Shown: positions 55,950-64,000 of the stretch, in pieces
How the letters are laid out: every line of letters begins with the position of its first letter
How positions within the stretch are numbered: position 1 is the first letter of the stretch
NCBI GenBank assembly: GCA_963778845.1
Contig: CAVZVW010000005.1
Span: 248,001 to 312,000, forward strand
Source of the DNA: CAVZVW01 sp963778845
Lineage (GTDB): Bacteria > Actinomycetota > Actinomycetes > Actinomycetales > Kineosporiaceae
Direction: 5' to 3'
DNA length: 64,000 nt
The notes under the pieces: model-generated
Databases searched by the model: none
Told to the model about the DNA's origin: nothing
The model's input: the letters and a program-made list of their open reading frames with translations, nothing else
Made by a program: the position numbers and the translations under genes

Positions 55950-57545
55950 TCAGCGGCGCCGCACACCGTGGCGCACGAGGCCGTACACCAGGCCGTCGCA
56001 CAGCGCCTGCCAGGACGCCTCGACGATGTTCGCCCCGACCCCCACGGTCTGCCACGTCGTCGCCGCGTCGGAGGTCTCGATGAGCACCCGGGTCACCGCG
56101 TCGGTGCCGTGCGAGGCGTCGAGGATGCGCACCTTGAAGTCGACCAGCTCCAGCTTCTCCAGCTCGGGGTAGACCGGCAGGAGCGCCTTGCGCAGCGCGT
56201 GGTCCAGGGCGTTGACCGGGCCGTTGCCCTCGCCCGTGGCCACCTGCCGCTCCCGCCCGGCCACGAGCTTGACAGTCGCCTCGGACACCGCGTCCTTACC
56301 CGGCCTGCTCTCCGTGATCACCCGCCAGCTCTCGACGTCGAAGAAGGCCGGCCGGGCGCCCCGCACCTCTTCGTCGAGGAGCAGCTCGAACGAGGCGTCG
56401 GCCGCCTCGAACGTGAACCCGCGGGCCTCCATCGTCTTGACCCGGTCCATGACGCGGGTCAAGAGCTCGCGGTCGCCGGTGAGGTCGTACCCCAGCTCGC
56501 GGCCCTTGAGCTCGATGGAGGCGCGGCCCGCCATCTCCGAGACCAGCATCCGCATGTCGTTGCCGACCGTCGTGGGGTCGGTGTGCTGGTACAGGTCGGG
56601 GTCGACCTTGATCGCACTGGCGTGCAGGCCCGCCTTGTGGGCAAAGGCGCTCGCGCCGACATACGGCTGCCTGGAGTACGGCGGGACATTCGTGATCTCG
56701 CTGACGGCATGGGCGATGCGGGTCGCCTCACCGAGGCTCCCCGGTGGCAGCACGCGCCGTCCCAGCTTCAGCTCCAGGTTGGCGACCACGGTGAGCAGGT
56801 TCGCGTTCCCCGTGCGCTCGCCGTAGCCGTTGAGCGTGCCCTGCACATGCATGACGCCGGCCTCGACGGCGGCCAGGGAGTTCGCCACGGCGCACCCGGT
56901 GTCGTTGTGGCAGTGGATGCCCAGCGACGCCGACGTCACTTCGCGCACCACGTGGACGACGTCCGCGACCTCCGCAGGCAGCATGCCGCCGTTGGTGTCG
57001 CACAGGGCGACCACCTCGGCGCCCGACTCGGCAGCCGCCCTGACCACCTCGACGGCATAGGCGGGGTCGAACCGGTACCCGTCGAAGAAGTGCTCGGCGT
57101 CGAGGAAGACCCGCCGACCCTTGCCACGCAGGTAGGCGACCGTGTCGCGGACCATCGCCAGGTTCTCCGCCGGCGACGTGCGTAGCGCCTTCTCGACGTG
57201 GCGCACGTCGCTCTTGGCGACGAGGGTGACGACGCCCGCCAGTGAGTCCACGAGCGCGCGGACCTGGGGGTCGTCGGCGGCCGCGACCCCGGGCCGGCGA
57301 GTCGCCCCGAAGGCGGCCAGCGTGGCGTGGCGCAGGTGGAGCTCCTCGGCGGCACGCCTGAAGAACTCGGTGTCCTTCGGGATGGCCCCCGGCCAGCCGC
57401 CCTCGACGAACGTGACCCCGAGGTCGTCGAGGTGCCCGGTGATCGCCAGCTTGTCCTGGACCGAGAGGGTCAGGCCCTCCTGCTGGGCGCCGTCGCGCAG
57501 CGTCGTGTCGTACACGTGGAAGGTCGGGGCGCTCAGCTGGCTCAT
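55950..57545 (-). CDS. cimA: (R)-citramalate synthase
   Basis: Condenses pyruvate and acetyl-CoA to (R)-citramalate, the entry to the threonine-independent route to 2-oxobutyrate and isoleucine. 531 residues; MSQLSAPTFHVYDTTLRDGA is the HMGL-like motif, with SASLGIHCHNDTGCAVANS the metal-site HCHND and the C-terminal LeuA-type allosteric domain (about residues 400-520). CimA and 2-isopropylmalate synthase are close; the LRDGAQQEGLTLS sequence and the Ile leader favour CimA. Start ATG at 57545 with GGAGA. Its leader carries an attenuator (57588-57714). Isoleucine control is inferred. Confidence 0.88.
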   Translation of the reverse strand: MSQLSAPTFHVYDTTLRDGAQQEGLTLSVQDKLAITGHLDDLGVTFVEGGWPGAIPKDTEFFRRAAEELHLRHATLAAFGATRRPGVAAADDPQVRALVDSLAGVVTLVAKSDVRHVEKALRTSPAENLAMVRDTVAYLRGKGRRVFLDAEHFFDGYRFDPAYAVEVVRAAAESGAEVVALCDTNGGMLPAEVADVVHVVREVTSASLGIHCHNDTGCAVANSLAAVEAGVMHVQGTLNGYGERTGNANLLTVVANLELKLGRRVLPPGSLGEATRIAHAVSEITNVPPYSRQPYVGASAFAHKAGLHASAIKVDPDLYQHTDPTTVGNDMRMLVSEMAGRASIELKGRELGYDLTGDRELLTRVMDRVKTMEARGFTFEAADASFELLLDEEVRGARPAFFDVESWRVITESRPGKDAVSEATVKLVAGRERQVATGEGNGPVNALDHALRKALLPVYPELEKLELVDFKVRILDASHGTDAVTRVLIETSDAATTWQTVGVGANIVEASWQALCDGLVYGLVRHGVRRR

Positions 57546-57587
57546 CGAGGGTCTCCGGTGGTGGGGTGGTGCGGCCTCGCCGACACG

Positions 57588-57617
57588 AAAAAGACCCCTC
57601 GCAAATGCGAAGGGTCT
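57588..57617 (-). terminator. Intrinsic terminator of the cimA attenuator
   Basis: On the minus strand an 11-base stem (one A-C mismatch), two-base loop, then TTTTT at 57592-57588. It lies 50 bases after the leader peptide stop and 42 bases before cimA. Its left arm is directly preceded by a segment that pairs with the leader codons. Confidence 0.88.
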
Positions 57618-57685
57618 GCGCGTCGGCGGTGCCGGATCGGTCGCGGTCCGCAGGGGACGGCGGTTCTCAGGCGGTGCCGACGCGC
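57618..57685 (-). promoter_or_regulatory. Attenuator pairing arms (10-base complement)
   Basis: The minus-strand segment gcgcgtcggc at 57676-57685, inside the leader peptide codons for Arg-Val-Gly, is perfectly complementary to gccgacgcgc at 57618-57627, which abuts the terminator stem. Pairing of the two while a ribosome stalls at the Ile codons could affect terminator formation. Confidence 0.65.
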
Positions 57686-57714
57686 CGTCCGATAATGATC
57701 GAGCGAGCGGTCAT
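57667..57714 (-). CDS. Isoleucine-rich leader peptide of cimA
   Basis: Fifteen-residue open frame MTARSIIIGRRVGTA with three consecutive isoleucine codons (atc att atc) at 57699-57691. Stop TGA at 57667-57669. A second in-frame ATG at 57738 would add eight residues. There is no strong ribosome site before either. The combination of regulatory amino acid codons, complementary arm and downstream terminator is the architecture of ribosome-mediated attenuation. Confidence 0.8.
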   Translation of the reverse strand: MTARSIIIGRRVGTA

Positions 57715-57879
57715 GGTGCGATCAGTGTGCCACACCATGGCGTGCGGTGCTCGCGTCGTCTGGCGGGTACGTGTCCCTTCGATGGCCGCGAGGCCGCCGC
57801 AACCCTCCAGAGGAAGCGAGAAAGAGGACACGAGAAGGAGGACGTGAGAAGGAGGACGCGAGGGACGGCGCGGGCTAGG

Positions 57880-58966
57880 TCAGGCCAGCCGGCGCATCCA
57901 GCCGTGCGCGTCCTCCCGGCGGCCGTACTGGATGTCAACGAGCGCCTGGCGCAGCCGCATGGTCACCTCGCCGGTCGGGTTGGGGGTGGCCACCTCCCCG
58001 CCGTCCCACACGAGGCGCCCGACCGGGGTGATCACCGCGGCGGTGCCGCACGCGAACACCTCGCTGATCCGCCCCGACTCGACGCCGCTGCGCCACTCCT
58101 CGACGTCGACCCGCCGCTCCTCGACGTCCAGCCCGTGCTCCTTGGCCAGGGCGAGCAGGGACGACCGGGTGACCCCCTCGAGGATCGTGCCGGTGAGCTC
58201 GGGGGTGACGAGGCGGCCGTCGGAGTGCACGAAGTAGAGGTTCATGCCGCCGAGCTCCTCGACCCACCGTCGCTCGACGGCGTCGAGGAAGCAGACCTGG
58301 TCGCACCCGTGCGCCGTGGCCTCCAGCTGGGCGGCGAGGCTGGCGGCGTAGTTGCCGCCGCACTTCGCCGCCCCGGTGCCACCGAGTGCTGCGCGGGTGT
58401 AGGCGGTCGACAGCCAGATGGACACCGGCTTCATCCCGCCGGCGAAGTACGAGCCGACCGGGCAGGCGATGAGCAGGTAGGCGACCCTGGCCGCGGGGCG
58501 CACCCCGAGGAACGCCTCGGAGGCGAACATGAACGGGCGCAGGTACAGGCTCTGCTCCGCGCCCGCGGGCACCCAGTCGCGGTCGGTGCGCACGAGCAGC
58601 TCGATGGACGCCAGGAAGTCCTCGACCGCGAGCTCGGGCAGCGCGAGCCTGCGCGCCGACCGGGCGAAGCGCTCGGCGTTGGCCTCGGGCCGGAAGGCCC
58701 ACACCGACCCGTCGGCGTGGGCGGTAGGCCTTGAGACCCTCGAAGATCTCCTGACCGTAGTGCAGGACGGCGGCTGCCGGGTCGAGCTGAAGCGGCCCGT
58801 AGGGGCGTATCGCGGCGTCGTGCCAGCCGGCGTCGGGCGTCCAGGTGATCGACACCATGTGGTCGCTGAAGTACTTGCCGAAGCCGGGGTCCGCCAGGAT
58901 CTCGGCCCGTCGCTGCGGGTCGGTGCGGGTAGGGCGCAGGTCCTGGCTGAAGGCAAGGCCGCTCAT
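57880..58966 (-). CDS. ilvE: Branched-chain amino acid aminotransferase, with one frameshift
   Basis: Transaminates 2-oxo acids to Leu, Ile and Val. From the ATG at 58966 (MSGLAFSQDLRPTRTDP) the reading frame passes EIFEGLKAYR, then must change at the GGG of 58719-58721 (one extra base) before HADGSVWAFRPEANA. The rest is a normal fold type IV enzyme: LYLRPFMFASEAFLGV, the Schiff-base Lys in GTGAAKCGGNYAASL, and the PLP phosphate loop around VFACGTAAVITPV. Corrected length about 361 residues, as in actinobacterial IlvE. It is 41 bases downstream of leuB and 335 bases upstream of cimA. Confidence 0.93.
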
Positions 58967-59007
58967 CGGTCGTCAGCTCCCTCACGGCAAAGGCGTCTCC
59001 TTGGAGG

Positions 59008-60111
59008 CTAACAGCGGCCGGGACGGCGCCCGGCGAGATGGTCTGTCAGCGTGCGGCGCGACCGACCGGTCAGCGTCGCCGCCCGACCGGCGAGTGCGTC
59101 GCCGACCTGTGTCGTGGACCGCGGTGCCCGACCGCGCTCGACGAGGTCGGCCGCAACGGCCTGCTCGACCCGGACGGCGGCCTTGTCGAGGCCCAGATGG
59201 TCCAGAAGCATCGCCACCGACAGCACCGTGGCCGTCGGGTCCGCCGTCCCGGTGCCGGCGATGTCCGGAGCCGAGCCGTGGACGGGCTCGAACATGCTCG
59301 GCGCGCTGCGCTCGGGGTTGATGTTGCCCGACGCGGCGAGCCCGATCCCCCCGGTGATCGCCGCTGCGAGGTCGGTGACGATGTCGCCGAAGAGGTTGTC
59401 GGTGACGACCACGTCGAAGCGCGCCGGGTCGGTGACCATGAAGATCGTCGCGGCGTCCACGTGCAGGTAGTCCGTGCGCACGTCGGGGAACTCCTGCCCC
59501 ACGCGCTCCACGGTGCGACGCCAGAGGTGGCCGGCGAAGGTCAGGACGTTGTGCTTGTGCACCAGCGTGAGGTGTCTGCGGGCCCGGCGCTGGGCCCGGG
59601 CGAAGGCCTCACGGACGACCCTCTCGACGCCGAACGCCGTGTTGACGCTCACCTCGGTGGCGATCTCGTGCGGCGTGCCGACGCGCAGGGCTCCCCCGTT
59701 GCCGACGTAGGGGCCCTCGGTACCCTCACGGACCACGACGAAGTCGATGTCCCCCGGCGCGGCCAGCGGTGAGGCCACTCCGGCGTAGAGCCGAGCCGGG
59801 CGCAGGTTCACGTAGTGGTCGAGCTCGAATCGCAGGCGCAGCAGGAGCCCCCGCTCCAGCACGCCGCTGGGCACGGACGGGTCCCCGATCGCCCCGAGCA
59901 GGATCGCGTCGTGCGCCCGGATCTCCTCCAGGGCCACGTCCGGCAGTGTCTCGCCTGTGGCATGCCAGCGGCGTGCCCCGAGGTCGTACTCGGTGGTCTC
60001 GACGGACGTCTGCGAGCCGAGCGCCGCTCGCAGCACCTTCAGGCCCTCCGCGACGACCTCGGGCCCGATGCCGTCACCGGCGACGACGGCGATGCGGATC
60101 GACTCTGGCAT
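59008..60111 (-). CDS. leuB: 3-isopropylmalate dehydrogenase
   Basis: Third leucine-pathway enzyme, NAD-dependent oxidation and decarboxylation of 3-isopropylmalate. 367 residues from MPESIRIAVVAGDGIGPEVV; LLRLRFELDHYVNLRP is the substrate arginine cluster, with KHNVLTFAGHLWRR the catalytic Lys region, and NLFGDIVTDLAAAITGGIG is the metal/NAD loop. It follows the GGT-like gene on the same strand by 17 bases and precedes ilvE. Confidence 0.96.
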   Translation of the reverse strand: MPESIRIAVVAGDGIGPEVVAEGLKVLRAALGSQTSVETTEYDLGARRWHATGETLPDVALEEIRAHDAILLGAIGDPSVPSGVLERGLLLRLRFELDHYVNLRPARLYAGVASPLAAPGDIDFVVVREGTEGPYVGNGGALRVGTPHEIATEVSVNTAFGVERVVREAFARAQRRARRHLTLVHKHNVLTFAGHLWRRTVERVGQEFPDVRTDYLHVDAATIFMVTDPARFDVVVTDNLFGDIVTDLAAAITGGIGLAASGNINPERSAPSMFEPVHGSAPDIAGTGTADPTATVLSVAMLLDHLGLDKAAVRVEQAVAADLVERGRAPRSTTQVGDALAGRAATLTGRSRRTLTDHLAGRRPGRC

Positions 60112-60128
60112 GGTTCAGACGTTACCGC

Positions 60129-61751
60129 TCACGCGACAGCGGTCACCCCGGCACGTCGCGGGTCGGCCGCCGCCTGCAGCCGCCCACCCGGTTCGCCCAG
60201 CGCCGCACCCACCCCGCCGAAGTACATCGAGCGGGCGTGGTGGGCGTGCCGCGGAAGCTCCACGTCGGCCGGCAAGGGCGGCATCGCGAGGTCCTCCTCA
60301 TGCTCGAGGACCTCGGTGCCGTCGGGGGTGCGACGCACGTGCATGCGTGCCCGGTCCACCGCGCCGGTCAGGTCGTAGCCGCCGTGCGCGAAGGACGCGA
60401 GCACCTGCGCGAGGGCGGTCGTGATCCGGTCGGCACCGGGCGAGCCCACCGCGAGCACCGCGCCGTCGGATCGCCGCCCGACGGTCGGCGCCATGTTGGA
60501 GGCCAGCCGCTCCCCCGGCGCGAGGCTGTGCAGCCCGCCGCGGTTGAGCTCGTGCTCCCCGAGGCAGTTGTTCAGCCAGACGCCGGTGCCGGGGATCGTC
60601 ACGCCGCTGCCGTAGCCGGACGACGCGGTGACCGCGCACCCCCCGCCGTCGGCGTCCACCGCGGAGACATGAGCCGTGGACGGCGCCACGCCGAGCCAGG
60701 ACTGACCGCCCGCGACCACGTCGTCGAGCAGCCGGCGACCCGCCTCCGCCCGGTCCTGCGCGACGTCCAGCTCCTCGGCGCGATGAGCGAGCACTGCCCG
60801 GAAGACGCGCACGAGGTGCACGAGGTCGTCGTCCCCCCAGCGCCCCGCCGGGCGCCCGTCGAGCAGCAGGAGCATCGCGGCCAGGACCGGCCCGCCGATC
60901 GCCGGCGGCGGGTTGGTCGCCAGCCGCCAGTCGCCCAGCTCGACGGCGATGGGGCGGCGCACGACCGGGCGGTAGGCGGCCAGGTCCGCCTCGGTGACGA
61001 GCCCTCCCGCCTCGGCCATGTCAGCGGCGAGGCCACGGGCGACGTCCCCCCGGTACAGCGCCGCGCTGCCCTCGGCGGCCACGCGGTCGAGGAACTCGGC
61101 GAGGTCGGCGATGCGCACGAGCTCACCGGCCCGGATGGGCGTGCCGTCAGCGTGGTGCAAGGCGGCGGCCGTGGCGGGGTCGTCGCCGAAGATGAGCTCC
61201 CGGGAGAACTGGAAGTAGTAGTCGGACGCCGCCCCCAGCGCGAACCCGGCGCGGGCGACGTCGGCCGCCGGCTCCACGACGACGCGCCAGGGCAGCCGCC
61301 CGTAGAGCCGGTGGGCGAGCTCGCAGGCCGCGAGGACGCCGGGCGTGGCGGCGGACCCGTGACCGACGGTCATGGCCGTGTAGCCGCCGTACCCGGTCTC
61401 GACGTGGCGGACGCCCTTGCCGAAGGCCGAGCCGGGAAGGCCGCGACCGGGCATCTCGACGTAGCCGTCGACCGTGACGGGGTCCGAGCCGTCCGTGGGC
61501 GCGATGGTCAGGAAGGCGCCGCCGGCCAGGGAGACGATTCCGGGCTCGCTGACGAGGGTGACCAGGGTCGCGGCGACGGCGGCGTCCACGGCGTTGCCGC
61601 CCTCGGCGGCCACACCCGCACCGGCCCTGGCCGCCGTGGCGTTGGGCGCCGCAACGGCCACGCGGGCACGCCCGGTCACGGACCCGCCGTCGCCGAGGGG
61701 GTGAGCCTGCAGCACGCAGGCGATCCTCGCACGGGGCGACGGGCCCCGCAT
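60129..61751 (-). CDS. Gamma-glutamyltransferase-family protein
   Basis: Ntn-hydrolase that may transfer or hydrolyse gamma-glutamyl groups. 540 residues from the ATG at 61751; a GTG at 61679 would give 516 and lie next to the conserved AAPNATAARAGAGVAAEGGN. No signal peptide was seen, unlike most exported GGTs. The catalytic Thr of the small subunit is the Thr of PSTAHVSAVDADGGG, and the substrate-binding GSGVTIPGTGVWLNNCLGEH follows, then SNMAPTVG and HGGYDLTGAVDRARM. It separates serA from leuB, so an amino acid role is possible but unproven. Confidence 0.85.
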   Translation of the reverse strand: MRGPSPRARIACVLQAHPLGDGGSVTGRARVAVAAPNATAARAGAGVAAEGGNAVDAAVAATLVTLVSEPGIVSLAGGAFLTIAPTDGSDPVTVDGYVEMPGRGLPGSAFGKGVRHVETGYGGYTAMTVGHGSAATPGVLAACELAHRLYGRLPWRVVVEPAADVARAGFALGAASDYYFQFSRELIFGDDPATAAALHHADGTPIRAGELVRIADLAEFLDRVAAEGSAALYRGDVARGLAADMAEAGGLVTEADLAAYRPVVRRPIAVELGDWRLATNPPPAIGGPVLAAMLLLLDGRPAGRWGDDDLVHLVRVFRAVLAHRAEELDVAQDRAEAGRRLLDDVVAGGQSWLGVAPSTAHVSAVDADGGGCAVTASSGYGSGVTIPGTGVWLNNCLGEHELNRGGLHSLAPGERLASNMAPTVGRRSDGAVLAVGSPGADRITTALAQVLASFAHGGYDLTGAVDRARMHVRRTPDGTEVLEHEEDLAMPPLPADVELPRHAHHARSMYFGGVGAALGEPGGRLQAAADPRRAGVTAVA

Positions 61752-61761
61752 GACGCGGGGG

Positions 61762-61833
61762 TCAGCGGCTCTCGCCCTGGTCCCGCCGGTCCATCGACTC
61801 CTGCAAAGCCTGGCGGGCGTCGGTGTCGTCCAT
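61762..61833 (-). CDS. Possible short ORF of 23 residues
   Basis: ATG at 61833 to TGA at 61762 encodes MDDTDARQALQESMDRRDQG followed by ESR. The peptide is charged and reads like a genuine small protein, but there is no convincing ribosome site and nothing known matches. It sits between serA and the GGT-like gene. Confidence 0.25.
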   Translation of the reverse strand: MDDTDARQALQESMDRRDQGESR

Positions 61834-62202
61834 GGTGGTGCCTGCCTGTCGGTCGGTCGGGCCGCGATGTGGTCGTACCCGATGTCGGTCATGCGTGATG
61901 TGGTCCTACCCGATGCCGTCCAGCCCCGGGACGACCGTGGTCCGGGTGAGCTCAGACGTGCGTCGAGCAGGTGGGATGTGGGCCTGCGGTCACCGGACCG
62001 CGGATGGCGTGGTCGCGTCGTGGGCGGCTACGCCGGTGATCGGTGCGCGCGGTGTCGCCGCGACGGGCACCGATCCGGTCAGACCCCGTCGCGGCAGCGA
62101 AGGATGAGTGCGCGCCGCATGGTCTGCCCAGCGTAGCGTGACGGCCGCACGAGCCGCATGTGGCCTTCCCCACGGCCACCCGTCCCGCCCTGGCTGGGGT
62201 GC
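61834..62202. other. Intergenic region downstream of serA
   Basis: About 370 bases between the short ORF and serA. It holds a 19-base direct repeat with one mismatch (61866-61884 and 61897-61915), gatgtggtcgtacccgatg. No gene, tRNA or clear terminator was recognised. Confidence 0.5.
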
Positions 62203-63792
62203 TCAGTCGTCCAGCTCGACCATGCGGACAGCCGTGGCCGAGATCTCGCGGGCGACGTCGTCGGCCGCCTGGGCCGGCACGGCACAGTCCAGGGTCAGCA
62301 CGCTGACCGCCACCCCGCCCGCCACGTCGCGGCCCACCTGCATGGCGGCGATGTTGACGCCCGCGTCGCCCAGGATTCGTCCGAGGGTCCCGATCACCCC
62401 TGGCCTGTCGGTGTAGCGCAGGACCATCATGTGCGGCGCCAGTGGCACCTCGAGGTCCAGGCCGTCGATGCCGACCAGCTTCTCGACCTGCTTGGGGCCG
62501 GTGAGCGTGCCGGACACGGCCAGCTGGGCGCCGTCGCTCATCGTCCCGCGCACCGTCAGCACGTTGCGGTACTGGGGGCTCTCGGGGTCGGTCAGCAGCC
62601 GCACCTCGATGCCGCGCTCGGCAGCGAGGACGGGCGCGTTCACGTACGTCACCTGGTCCTCGACGATGTCGCGGAAGAGCCCGCGAAGCGCCGCGACCTG
62701 CAGGACAGACACGTCGTACTGCGTGATCTCCCCGCGCACCTCGACGTCGAGGTGCACCGGCATGCCCTCGGCCAGTGCGGTGAACACCCTGCCCAGCTTC
62801 TCGGCCAAGGGGATGCCGGGTCGCACGTCCTCGGCCACCACGCCGCTGGGCGCGTTCACAGCGTCGGGCACGAGCTCGCCGTTCAGGGCAAGGCGCACCG
62901 ACCGGGCCACCGCGAGGCCTGCCTTCTCCTGCGCCTCCTCGGTGGAGGCGCCCAGGTGCGGGGTGACGATCACGCTGTCGAGCTCGAACAGCGGCGAGTC
63001 GGTGCAGGGCTCGGTCGCGAAGACGTCGATGCCGGCGCCGGCCACGCGACCCTCCTTGATCGCGCTGAAGAGCGCCGCCTCGTCCACGATGCCCCCGCGA
63101 GCGGCGTTGACGATGCGCACCGTGGGCTTGACCTTGTGCAGGGCCTCGGCGCCGATGAGCCCGACCGTCTCGGGCGTCTTGGGCAGGTGGACGGTGATGA
63201 AGTCGCTCTCGGCGAGGAGCTCGTCGAGGCTGACCAGCCGCACCCCCATCTGGCCGGCCCGAGCCCCCGAGACATACGGGTCGTACGCCACGACCTTCAT
63301 GCCGAAGGCCGACAGCCGCTGCGCGACGAGGACGCCGATCCGGCCGAGCCCCACGACGCCGACGGTCTTCTCGTACAGCTCCACGCCGGTGAACGCCGAC
63401 CTCTTCCACTTGCCGCCGTGCAGGGCGGCGTTCGCCTGCGGCACGTGCCGGGCGCTGGCGAGCATGAGCCCGATCGCGAGCTCCGCGGCGGAGGTGATGT
63501 TGGATGTCGGGGCGTTCACGACCATCACGCCCGCCTGCGTGGCGGCCCTCACGTCGACGTTGTCCAGACCCACGCCGGCGCGGGCGACGACACGCAGGCG
63601 CCTCGCCGCGGCCAGCGCCTCGGCGTCCACCCTGGTCGCGGAGCGGATGAGGATCGCGTCGACGTCGACGATCGCCGCGAGAAGCTCGGACCGGTCGGCG
63701 CCGTCACAGCGGCGGATCTCGAAGTCCGGACCGAGCGCGTCGACGGTCGCGGGCGATAGCTCCTCGGCGATCAGGACGACGGGCTTGGTCAC
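62203..63792 (-). CDS. serA: D-3-phosphoglycerate dehydrogenase
   Basis: First serine-pathway enzyme. 529 residues: N-terminal substrate domain (VVARAGVGLDNVDVRAA), NAD-binding GVVGLGRIGVLVAQRL, the catalytic His/Glu region with AARGGIVDEAALF and HLGASTEEAQEKAGLAVAR, then an intervening domain and a C-terminal ACT domain (DRPGVIGTLGRILGDAGVN) that in other species senses serine. ATG start at 63792. The neighbours downstream are GGT, leuB, ilvE; upstream is the end of a gene that may be ilvC, forming the common actinobacterial ilv-serA-leuB string. Confidence 0.96.
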   Translation of the reverse strand: MTKPVVLIAEELSPATVDALGPDFEIRRCDGADRSELLAAIVDVDAILIRSATRVDAEALAAARRLRVVARAGVGLDNVDVRAATQAGVMVVNAPTSNITSAAELAIGLMLASARHVPQANAALHGGKWKRSAFTGVELYEKTVGVVGLGRIGVLVAQRLSAFGMKVVAYDPYVSGARAGQMGVRLVSLDELLAESDFITVHLPKTPETVGLIGAEALHKVKPTVRIVNAARGGIVDEAALFSAIKEGRVAGAGIDVFATEPCTDSPLFELDSVIVTPHLGASTEEAQEKAGLAVARSVRLALNGELVPDAVNAPSGVVAEDVRPGIPLAEKLGRVFTALAEGMPVHLDVEVRGEITQYDVSVLQVAALRGLFRDIVEDQVTYVNAPVLAAERGIEVRLLTDPESPQYRNVLTVRGTMSDGAQLAVSGTLTGPKQVEKLVGIDGLDLEVPLAPHMMVLRYTDRPGVIGTLGRILGDAGVNIAAMQVGRDVAGGVAVSVLTLDCAVPAQAADDVAREISATAVRMVELDD

Positions 63793-63859
63793 GGCGGTCC
63801 TCCGAATGGGCTGCCCTCGGGACGGGTCTGGCTGCCCTCGGCAGTCTATGCAGGCTTGT

Positions 63860-63950
63860 GAACGCCTTCACGAGTGTCCGTCATGCGGACATCTCGCCCG
63901 CCATCTGGATACGACCGGCTATCTGGATACGAGCCGCCATCGGGATACGG
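63860..63950. promoter_or_regulatory. Upstream region of serA: palindromes and direct repeats
   Basis: Minus-strand serA leader contains GTGAA-N4-TTCAC (63863-63876), TGTCCG-N5-CGGACA (near 63882-63898), and three copies of atctggatacga-type words spaced about 19 bases (63903-63949). They may be operators or promoter elements; no sigma hexamers stand out with confidence. Confidence 0.4.
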
Positions 63951-63958
63951 AAGGCCGC

Positions 63959-64000
63959 TCAGCGGGCCGCGGTGCCCTCCACGTAGTCCCCGTCGTCGGA
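63959..64000 (-). CDS. C-terminal end of an upstream gene (possibly ilvC)
   Basis: The last 42 bases read SDDGDYVEGTAAR followed by a TGA (complement of 63959-63961). The peptide is the end of a protein whose body is off the right edge. Conserved order in related genomes (ilvB-ilvN-ilvC-serA) suggests ilvC, but 13 residues do not allow identification. Confidence 0.45.
   Translation of the reverse strand, partial: SDDGDYVEGTAAR

Noticed and set aside
57780..57870. Possible gene in the purine-rich stretch between ilvE and cimA
   Set aside because: It is made of gagaaggaggac-type short repeats; frames are short and without a start and ribosome site of their own.
61834..62202. Riboswitch or small RNA downstream of serA
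   Set aside because: Only a 19-base direct repeat was seen; no conserved riboswitch core or terminator.

Overview
This window is a very GC-rich stretch (over 70% by eye) of bacterial chromosome. Gene content and order point to Actinomycetota, most plausibly Micrococcales of a Cellulomonadaceae/Intrasporangiaceae type: GTG starts are frequent, rpmF-rnc-mutM-smc and rpmB-DAK2-recG-rsmD-coaD strings are present, the HU protein has a long Lys/Ala/Pro tail, and there is an F420 gene (cofC) and a DevS/DevR-like two-component pair. There is no sign of a prophage, CRISPR array or intact insertion sequence. The genus assignment is inference.

Layout. 0-11 kb: smc and an acylphosphatase gene on the minus strand, then a plus-strand cydABDC operon (cytochrome bd oxidase and its assembly ABC exporter) followed by a GAF histidine kinase facing its NarL-type regulator. 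10-20 kb: minus-strand housekeeping string mutM, rnc, rpmF, yceD, coaD, rsmD, recG and a DAK2/FakA-like gene, with rpmB divergent and then thiL. 20-28.6 kb: a stand-alone RAM-domain protein, a DUF3515 lipoprotein, ddl, a cystathionine gamma-synthase-like enzyme, plsC-gpsA, cofC, a small CSD-like protein, murA and hupB. 28.7-32.5 kb: a methyltransferase, leuCD and a divergent IclR regulator over a clear operator. 32.5-41 kb: a repeat-rich spacer with a perfect 33-bp-arm palindrome, an S1P-lyase-like PLP enzyme overlapping an FGGY kinase, a GH63-type glucosidase and glgX. 41-49 kb: an accessory stretch with a K+ channel, DUF4235, a decayed AI-2E transporter, a ferric-reductase-like flavoprotein, an SDR, a conserved hypothetical, a SulP/STAS permease and a DUF2252 protein. 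49-64 kb: tRNA-Glu and tRNA-Gln, a HAD hydrolase, a CPBP protease, gltX, a FAH-family enzyme, a secreted tripeptidyl-peptidase-like hydrolase, then the branched-chain/serine block cimA, ilvE, leuB, a gamma-glutamyltransferase-like gene, serA, and the last codons of the next gene (perhaps ilvC).

How the parts work together. Cytochrome bd plus a probable haem-GAF sensor form a low-oxygen module. leuCD, leuB, ilvE and cimA form a dispersed leucine/isoleucine pathway with two visible controls: an IclR operator between leuC and its divergent regulator, and a transcription attenuator in front of cimA with an Ile-Ile-Ile leader peptide. glgX and the GH63 enzyme suggest storage-glucan or osmolyte turnover.

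Data quality. Several housekeeping genes (DAK2, rpmB, gpsA, murA, hupB, ilvE) read cleanly only if single-base indels, many in short C or G runs, are allowed for. Between the breaks the protein sequence is fully conserved, so I read these as consensus errors rather than dead genes, and I give each one as a single feature over its reconstructed span.
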